DNA of 64,000 nt, from the NCBI RefSeq assembly GCF_001638985.1, contig NW_017265166.1:1-64000 (forward strand). The letters are read 5' to 3'. This stretch comes from Phycomyces blakesleeanus NRRL 1555(-) (Eukaryota > Mucoromycota > Mucoromycetes > Mucorales > Phycomycetaceae). How positions within the stretch are numbered: the first letter of the stretch is position 1; the number at the start of each line of letters is the position of its first letter. The notes beneath the pieces were generated by a model. That model made no database searches, was not told where the DNA came from, and worked only from the letters and a program-made list of their open reading frames with translations. Of the stretch, positions 56,594 through 64,000 are shown in pieces. The translations under genes and the position numbers were made by a program.

Positions 56594-59171
56594 CTAGCTG
56601 TACCTACTTATTTTCTTGCGCGCCGAGTTTAAATTACTTGGGTGGTCTACTTTTTTATGTCGCAAGGGGCTTTAAATTATAAGGATGTGGCTTTTCCATA
56701 TAGAGATTTTGCAAGGTGGCTTTTGTTAAAACATTTTTTTGCTATGTTTTTTTTTCTTCTCTCCTCTTTATTTTAATTACATATACAATCATAATACAAG
56801 CTCACCAATGTTCAACACTATATTCAACCTTTCAAATGTGCAGAATGCTTTAGTCAACTCATCTACAGAAGGAATAAAAATGCTTTCTTTGGATGTTGTA
56901 GTGAAAGTAAAAGCAAGTGAATGGGAGCAATGCCTTGATCACATTCAATCACTTTGTTCAACAAAGTAGAATAAATGTAGAAAACTTCGTGCAAGAGAAT
57001 TGATGTATGGAGAGATAAAAAAATGTCACCAAGCAGGATTTTATATATCAGACAGAAATGTTCGTCTTGCTCAGAAAGACACTAAGCTTTGTTATTGCGA
57101 AGCCACTATTTTCATCAAGCAATACATCAACAACCCTGAAGTAGTTTTAATTTGTATGACCAACGATCATACCAACCATGTTCCTGGCGACGCTTCTGAA
57201 ATTAGAACATTGCCTTTACCTTCTGAGGTCATCAAAATTATTGAAGATCAGTTAAAAGGGGGCAGCACTTGTAGAAATACTAGAATTTCAGTTTTGAAAC
57301 AAATTGAAGAGTGGGGCGTAGGCATTAGAAAGCCCAATTATGAAGACATCTATAACAGAATGAGAAAGGTGTGTGAATAATACTATAAGAGAGAAGTTAT
57401 TTAAAAAGTGTTAAATAAAAAATATAGATGAAGAATTTACTGTATAAGTTTCACCCTGATGAAAATAAGTCTCTGGATATTTGGATGCATGAGAAGTTAC
57501 CATCACAGAACTACTGTATCTTTACTGGCAATCTTTCTGCATACAGCAACAATGCACAGAATTTTGCGTTTGAATTTCAATCACCATCTCAAATGATGCT
57601 TATGAGAATTTCCCAGTCGTTTTGTCTTAATGCAACACACAACATCTCTGCACGCAACATTGAAATATTATACTCACTTGTTCCTCGTCATCCTGATACT
57701 GGAAAAGGGTCTCCTGTTGCATACATGATTACAAACGATCATAGTGTTGGCCCCATTAATCAATGACTTGTACATCTTCGCAAGAAAAGCTGTTTCACTC
57801 CCTTATATATTACCATCGATTGTAGTATTGCTGAAGTTAATGCAATTACAGCAGCATTGCCACAGACCATCATCCATTTCTGTGAGTTTCATGTTTTGCA
57901 TGCCTGGCAGCATAATTTAGACAGCAAAGTAAAGTTTGATGCTTCATACACATCAGAACAACTTGGCAAATACAAGTATGAGCTCAAGGCCGATCTCAAA
58001 AATATACTTATTGAATCAGATGAGAATGAATTTTTGAGAAAAATCCAGGAGTTTAGGCTTTGTGTACAAAGTCAGCAACAATTCCTGGCTTATTTCGAAT
58101 GTAAATGGATTGGAACAGAAGAATTGTTGAGAAGATGGGGAAGGCCATATGTTGCAAATGACCACCAAAGATATTTGACAAACAATTACATCGAATCGTG
58201 ACACAACCAATTGAAAATAATATACTTTGGCCATACTCGCATAAGACGATTGGACCGTCTTGTCTTTATTTTGACAAATGATGTGGAGTTCTTTTATGAT
58301 GAAGAAGTGGAACGAATCCACATACAAAATGGATGAATGTGTCCAATTGAAAATGAACTTGCTCGACACTCTTTTTCTGCCAATATCATACAAGATGACA
58401 TGCTCCCTTTCATGATCATTAATCCTCTTAATGAGATTGGCAATAGCATGGAAGACTCTAATGGCAAGTGGACAGTAAAGTCATTTACAGGTGAAGCACA
58501 ATAGTATCAGGTTAATGTATCAAACAATTTGATACAAAATTGCACTTGTCCCAATTTTGCTTCGCGTCAAATTCCCTGTAAACACGCACATCTCCTAAAG
58601 AGATTTATTGGTCTAGACTTTGCGTATACAGTTCAAAGGGAAAACAACCACCTCCAACTGCAAAGATCGCTTGCATCTGAGCATGAAGTGGCAGTTGTTA
58701 ATGAGAAAGTTGAAAATGAAACAAACACAGTTGTTGTAAGTGGTAGAAACAATTCTGTTTGGTTGCAAAGAATCATGGCCCAGAATACAACACTTTATCA
58801 TCAAAGAGAAGACTTAGAGCAGTTGATAGATGTTCCAGGAATTGATGAAGCTGAATTACAAGCGATTAGTGGTTTACTTAGGGAAGCAATAAATGGTATA
58901 GACACTCTTAGAAATGCAAACTCTTCCCGCTTTAGAAATCTTAATACACAAAGATAATAAAAAATTACAATTATGTTCTATAATAATATGTTTTGATAAA
59001 AAGAAAAAAATATAAAAAAAAACATTAAGATTCCAAAAGAAACAACAAAAGTAAAAGCTGTCACTGCTTCTACACATCCTTATAATTTAAAGCCCCTTGC
59101 GATATAAAAAAGTAGACCCCCCAAGTAATTTAAACTCGGCGCGCAAGGAAATAAGTAAGTACATCTAGCTT
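56594..59171 (+). mobile_element. Small MULE with ~95-bp terminal inverted repeats
   Basis: The left repeat (about 56594-56691) and the complement of the right repeat (about 59074-59171) share CTTGCGCGCCGAGTTTAAAT and GCAAGGGGCTTTAAATTATA with few mismatches. The GC-rich GGCGCGC core stands out in this AT-rich DNA. Exact ends and target duplication are unclear. Confidence 0.88.
56808..58957 (+). pseudogene. MULE transposase with SWIM finger, nonsense-mutated
   Basis: The first exon from MFNTIFNLSNV (56808) runs to 57368, with a TAG at 56967. A 59-nt intron (57369-57427, GTGTGTG to TATAG) leads to the second exon. Family blocks: CYCEATIFIKQYINNP, FCLNATHNISARNIEILYSL, AYMITNDHSVGPINQ, YITIDCSIAEVNAI, HFCEFHVLHAWQHNL, NNYIESxHNQLK and a SWIM finger CTCPNFASRQIPCKH near 58541-58585. 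In-frame stops are at 57764 (TGA), 58199 (TGA), 58334 (TGA) and 58502 (TAG), with no frameshift. The first two TGAs stand where related MULEs have Trp. The final 142 codons are open. Confidence 0.9.
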
Positions 59172-60739
59172 GGACATTGAGTTTAAAAAAATTTCAGTAG
59201 GTGTGTATACTGACAGTTCTTTAAAGCCTCCAATCATCAACAATAACAAAAAATATGTCTTTAAAATTATGGACCAGTTATATGTTCTTTATTTATTTGG
59301 TTTCCCATTCTTATTAGATTGGTAATGATTTACAGTTTTATTTTTATTAGAAAGAATAGAATGTTTCTAAATTTTAAATCTAATAAAACTATTCTATATT
59401 CTCAGCTACTTCTTGCTCGGCCGGCTTGTTATATTTGAGATAAAAGATTTTCTACAAAAAACAAATATCTAAAGAAAATGAGATGCTTGTTATTGTTTTT
59501 AGAGATAAGAGCAGCACTCTTTGATAATAGATAAAACATTAGTGATGGGTGTGTGTGCGTATTTTAGACAGCAACATTTATATACTAATTAATACTTACA
59601 TTGGAAGTACCCAGTACAAATGGATAAAGAAATAAAAATTTATAGTAAAGCACAAGACTATGATTTCTTTGACTATAAAACAATAGAAAAGAATTAATAT
59701 TTGTGAATTGTGTGATAGAATAATTGATTTACATACCAAAGGCAAAAGATTTCTTTGCAGACTAAGATATTATCTGTAAAGTGATAATATTGTCTCTAGT
59801 AGAGGATATACATTAATATACAGTATAAATAATATTATTATATGTATAGAAATAAATAAAAGACTTACCATAGAAATGACAGTAGCATGGGATGGAAGTT
59901 GTTGAGGTATGGCAAGTTTGTAAAAGTAATATTCATCTATAATAGAGTAGAATAGAAGATGAATACAGTAAAAGATGGCAAGTAGCAATAGTTTACAGAT
60001 AAGAAAAAAGAGAACAACTGATAGAATCATTGTTAAATGTAAGAGAGAGGGAAAGATGTATGAAAAGAGAATGATGAAACAGAAAAGTAATAACTGACAA
60101 GAAGATCAAAATCAAAAAACAATATTTTTAAAACCAAGGAATCAATATATTATATTGCAAGATGGTATAAACCACAAAGAGAAGAAAACAAGAAAAAGAT
60201 ATTGAATTGGATCAAAAAATAATATTTTATTAAAAATTTCTTTTCTTTTATAGATAAAGAGATTTAAAGTTGATAGTAGAAGTTCAGAAAAGTAAAGATA
60301 GTACAAATAGAATGATGAGTAATCAAAACAGCAAGAATAAAATATATGAATAAAAATAAAATAAAAATATAATAATAAAAGTACTGGTGTTGTTGTATGG
60401 AGATATTGGCAAGATGAATTGTGTACATTGTAGAAGAGAAATGTTACTAACGTGTGTAATCATGATTTCAAATGAGTATAATATGAATGAATATGTTAAC
60501 AAGGGAAAAGGAAAAAGTATTATGTGCAGAAGGAACATGGAATGGAAACAAGATTTTTTCTGTGCAAGGAAAAATTCTCCTATTACCACCAAGGTCACAG
60601 CATCACATCAACAAATCATTGACGTCAGCCTCTCATAACTGGGACAACACATCATGACAAACCGCCAGACAAACCCATCAAGCAGACTGACCTTCTGGTA
60701 CTGTACACTATAACATGGCCAAATGCCAGACTTGCCCAC
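59172..60739. other. AT-rich spacer, no gene seen
   Basis: Purine-rich, AT-rich DNA with no recognisable gene. Short ORFs at 59770-60030 and 60323-60598 look like translated low complexity. Confidence 0.5.
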
Positions 60740-61740
60740 AACACACATGACAGAGTAACATGTGTGGTACTTTGTTGTGTGTATGGTGTGTACAAGAAAA
60801 GCAAGATATGGGTAATAATAAGAATTGAATTCTGTAATAAAGTAGGGTTATTTGAATTGGGAAACGATTGTAATAAAATATAAATTAAATAAAAGAAACT
60901 ACTTCTAGAAGAGAAAAATAAAAGGAATTTCAGAAGGGAAGGAATATCTAGAACTAGCAAAAGAAAACAAATACTGTTAATTTAAAATAAACTAAGTTAA
61001 GAGAAATATTTAGAGCTTAGAAGATTGAAAATTAACTAAGAGAATTTCTAAGGTAATTTTAAAATGAAAAATAAAAAGAAAATTTAATAAAACAAAAATT
61101 ATAAAATTCGAGGGGAAGAAAAATAATAGAAAATAGTCAATTTTCCATAAAGACTTAACAAAGAAAAACAGTAAATGGAAGAAAAATTCATAAGAGAGAT
61201 TAGGAAAAGTAAACAGCATCTTTAGAAAAAACGTTTGTATCAGAAAAATTCGATTATTGTTTATTGATTGATTTTGAAGAGTTATTTATACTACTTCTTG
61301 GATAAAATTTATGACAAAAATAGGTTGCACTAATGTCTAAAAGATAATTGTAATAAAAAGATAGATAAAATAATTGTAATCATGATTTGTTATAAAAGAA
61401 AAATAAATGAAATTATAATATATAACTACGGAGAATGGAAAAGATCAGAAAGAAGTATGTTATAAAGAAATAAAAAAACTACAGTTAACAATTTTGGTAA
61501 AGTAGTGTTGAAAGGAAAATATTATATTTAGTGCATAAGAAAAGTAAGAAAAATAAAAGAGGAAAAAACTAATTTTGGGAAAGAATAAAGGGAAGGGAAA
61601 TTTGTCTTTATAAAATTGGAGAAGAATAAAAATAAAAATATTGAGAAGTCAAATTTTTAGAATAAGAAATAAAATTAATATAAATAAAATTAAAATTAAA
61701 ATTAAATATAAAATTATAATTGGGGGTTTGAGACTTTGTG
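60740..61740 (-). repeat. Unidentified dispersed repeat R, copy 2 (inverted)
   Basis: Inverted homologue of 23650-24627; see that entry. It extends further than copy 1 at its 60740 side, because copy 1 was truncated by element D1 there. Noncoding as far as I can see. Confidence 0.55.
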
Positions 61741-62355
61741 ACTGATTAAAAAGATTGAAATCGATTGAAAAAGAGACTGGTACTGCAGCCAATAAAAACC
61801 ACAATGTACCGTGTCACAGCTGACATGTGTGAGGTTTGTATTTGTAGTAAATGTTGATAGGTGATGTTATCATAGTTTTTGAAGTTTGAATGAGTTCGTA
61901 GATGTAAAATAATCTCTCTTTTTCATAAGAGAGAAAAAGACAAACTCAAAAGAGAATATAGAATTAAAGATAATAAAATCAATAAGAGAAAAATAAGAGA
62001 AAAACAGTACTATTAATTAATTTTGATAGACTTGACTCAATATACTCAGATAATCAAACAAGTAAAATATCAACAGCATTAAATATTAAGAGAACTTGTT
62101 GTCAGAAAATAAGATGAAGAAAAATCAATGTTTATTAAATACAAGTATTGTAATATTTATAGTTTTGCAATTGAATTGTTGAATAATTAAATAAATAAAA
62201 TTATAAAAAAAATAATAAAAGTTATATAATTAATAATCTATTAAATATCATTTGTTCTTTACTATCATTAAGTACAAATAAAATAAAATAATTATGAAGT
62301 CATAATCATGAAGATAATTATGCTTATAAGAATATATAATAAAAATAATATTAAT
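61741..62355. other. AT-rich spacer, no gene seen
   Basis: No gene, RNA or repeat recognised other than short homopolymer-rich tracts. Confidence 0.5.
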
Positions 62356-62898
62356 TGTGGTGATCCAGACACTCGGATGTTAGATTTATCACATATAAGA
62401 ACATATTCATATTGGGATAGCATAGTAGCTATCATCTTGTCAGTATAAAATATATATAAACGATTAAGTAATCAGCCCAATAATTATTACAGTTAGTACT
62501 GTAGATAATATCTTAAAGATTGTTAAGATAATTATATCATACTGCCGGGTAAACTGTGTTAGATCGATATGGAGCTAATTTAGTAGGAAGTCCTAAAGCT
62601 CTAGTATAAAAGAGAAAAGAATAGCTAAGAGCTAAAGAAGTACGATTTATGACTTGATGTCATAATTGTAACACCAACACTAGTTAAGCAGTAAATACAC
62701 TCTAATAACCAAATATAGTAAAGGAAGAAAGCCTTAAGAAACTAAGACGTAATGACAAGAGCAGATTGTGTTTTCTTATAAAAAAGGATACTTTTTATTT
62801 ATGAATAAAGACAACTTATATACAGTCTCAAAGTATTTCTATACGTCTCTATTCTCAAATATTTTATTTTTCTATTGTTTCGTACCTGAAATACCACA
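62356..62898 (+). mobile_element. Solo LTR Y
   Basis: 543 bp from TGTGGTGATCC to AAATACCACA, flanked by a perfect TTAAT duplication (62351-62355 and 62899-62903). Reverse complement of 11118-11660. It contains TATAAAAGAG near 62608 and AATAAAGAC near 62803, giving the LTR orientation. Confidence 0.95.
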
Positions 62899-63201
62899 TT
62901 AATTCCAAGTTGATTCACTCAGTTAAATATAGTGAGAAAATAATATACAATGTGTGATTGCCTGAAGTTATTGTTAACAGGATAATGCTTTTTTGTTGTA
63001 CTTATTGGTGTTTTGCTCTACAAATAGAAAAATTACATTCTATTCAGCCTTGGCCGCCGTCAGAAAATCAAAAAAATAATAATAGAATATAATTTTTCTA
63101 GAATTACAAAGAATTTTGCAACTGTACTGCACTACTGGACAACCGAAATTTTATTGCTTGTTTATTATTTTATTATAATACTTCTTGTCACAGTAATGAT
63201 T
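62899..63201. other. Spacer upstream of tRNA-Lys
   Basis: AT-rich DNA between solo LTR Y and the tRNA gene. Nothing recognised. Confidence 0.5.
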
Positions 63202-63274
63202 GCCCGGCTAGCTCAATCGGTAGAGCGTGAGACTCTTAATCTCAAGGTTGGGGGTTCGACCCCCCCGTTGGGCT
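63202..63274 (+). tRNA. tRNA-Lys (CTT)
   Basis: The acceptor stem GCCCGGC/GTTGGGC pairs with two G-T wobbles. The D-arm is AGCTCAATCGGTAGAGC, and the anticodon stem-loop TGAGACTCTTAATCTCA gives anticodon CTT. The T-arm is GGGGGTTCGACCCCC. Internal A and B boxes are intact; no intron. Confidence 0.97.
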
Positions 63275-63324
63275 TCAAAAGTTTTAAAAACACTTATTTT
63301 TATCTACAAATTTGTCAGACATTA

Positions 63325-63709
63325 TGTCGTTCCTGATCTGAGATAGTGTCGTTCCTGATCTGGGATGGTCTTCCTTTTACTATAGCAAAGTCAAAAGGTC
63401 AAACCCACTGGGGATCGGAGAGTATATGTAAAATCGAAGAGAGGATAAAAAGGTCCTTTTTATTGATAGGAATTGAATTGTCTTATATAGTTTTCTAAAC
63501 TAATACTGCGCATTATCCGCAGTAAACTATTATACTCTATTTAATTACAAGAGAAGTCCTTTTACTGCGGTTGATGCTCAGAAGATGTTACTGTGGTTAA
63601 TCTTTACAAGACATTACTGCGGTTCGTTATCTATGAGGTATCTTTGACATACAGAACTGCTGCAGTCAATTATCCCGATTTCTCGGATTCATCAAAATAA
63701 TGTCCGACA
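63325..63709 (-). mobile_element. LTR W (3' LTR of a gypsy element)
   Basis: Ends with CCGACA at 63709 and begins TGTCGTTCC at 63325 or 63347; a 22-bp end segment is duplicated (TGTCGTTCCTGATCTG twice). Several ACTGYGGTT-like motifs occur inside. It matches 23163-23533 in reverse and lies about 50 bp downstream of tRNA-Lys, in the opposite orientation. Confidence 0.85.
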
Positions 63710-64000
63710 TCACCCCCTCTCGAAACTGTTGATCGTCCTCGGTCAACTCTGGTAGACTCTATCATCGAGAACGGCAAGGTGGAAGAGGAATCTATGGCCA
63801 GATCACGTCGCATATTGTTACGAGCAGCGGTCGGGTGATACCAGGTGCGGTCGAAATCGTCGGATTTGGCTATTTTGAGGCGGTCAGCATGAACCCAAGA
63901 AGTATAAGGGACACCTTCCATTGTTGTGAGCTTGTATATATTCTTATCGAAATTTTTATCTACTACAATATATGGGCCCATCCAGTTATATTCTAGTCCA
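63710..64000 (-). CDS. Gypsy integrase C-terminus (partial, runs off window)
   Basis: An open minus-strand frame enters from the right end of the window with NWMGPYIVVDKNFDKNIYKL (GPY/F-type integrase tail) and TSWVHADRLKIAK. It continues into the LTR and stops at 63670. A polypurine run CGAGAGGGGGTGA lies immediately before the LTR at 63709. The rest of the element is outside the window, so completeness is unknown. Confidence 0.85.

Noticed and set aside
57764..58336. Alternative genetic code with TGA as Trp
   Set aside because: The intact gypsy and accessory genes use TGG for Trp, and other TGAs replace Arg codons; TAG and TAA stops also occur in the same pseudogenes.

Overview
The window is AT-rich eukaryotic DNA with short spliceosomal introns (about 50-70 nt, GTAAGT/GTAATT donors, TAG/CAG acceptors) and no operon structure. 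The mix of transposases (CACTA/Tnp2, Plavaka-like, FAR1/MULE with SWIM and OTU domains, pogo/Tigger and a chromodomain Ty3/gypsy element) fits an early-diverging fungus, most likely Mucoromycota. That placement is inferred from family content, not from a host gene. Apart from two tRNA genes (Asp-GTC and Lys-CTT) I see no convincing host gene. Nearly everything is transposable element (TE), TE remnant or satellite.

Layout. 1-1800 is a 31-bp minisatellite, with decayed units to 3091. CACTA element B (3092-17967) carries an apparently intact 4-exon accessory gene (5001-6087, +) convergent to a dead Tnp2 gene. That Tnp2 gene is split by a younger CACTA element A (8504-15804, TSD CTA). A is itself hit by an LTR (10848-11816, TSD ACAGC) that contains a second LTR (11118-11660, TSD GTACT). 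Then come a MULE fragment (17968-19464), a pogo/Tigger element (19520-22379, TA TSD), LTRs beside tRNA-Asp, an unidentified dispersed repeat and a truncated CACTA copy D1 (24628-27315).

From 28358 to 55843 lies one very old Plavaka-like transposase gene (C, minus strand) shattered by nested insertions. These are CACTA A' (28658-34985, TSD AAA), a solo LTR (36097-36628, TSD TCACC), CACTA D2 (about 38184-54829) and a solo LTR (55093-55513, TSD TCTAA). D2 contains a MULE (42158-51799, TSD TAAATCAT) with a transposase-SWIM-OTU gene, and the MULE contains a nearly pristine Ty3/gypsy chromovirus (44062-49650, TSD GACTT, LTRs differing at one visible base). This is four levels of nesting.

The right end has a small MULE with 95-bp terminal inverted repeats (56594-59171), an inverted copy of the unidentified repeat, a solo LTR (62356-62898, TSD TTAAT), tRNA-Lys and the 3' end of another gypsy element running out of the window.

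How the genes work together: the CACTA elements A, A', B and D2 share a two-gene convergent plan. One gene is Tnp2 (zinc finger, acidic linker, DDE-type core). The other is a small multi-exon accessory gene with shared exon boundaries in A and B. The accessory gene is intact in A' and B while every Tnp2 copy is broken, which is the most interesting signal here. The MULE's terminal repeats carry regularly spaced TGACGTCA palindromes, suggesting stress- or CREB/ATF-type transcriptional control.
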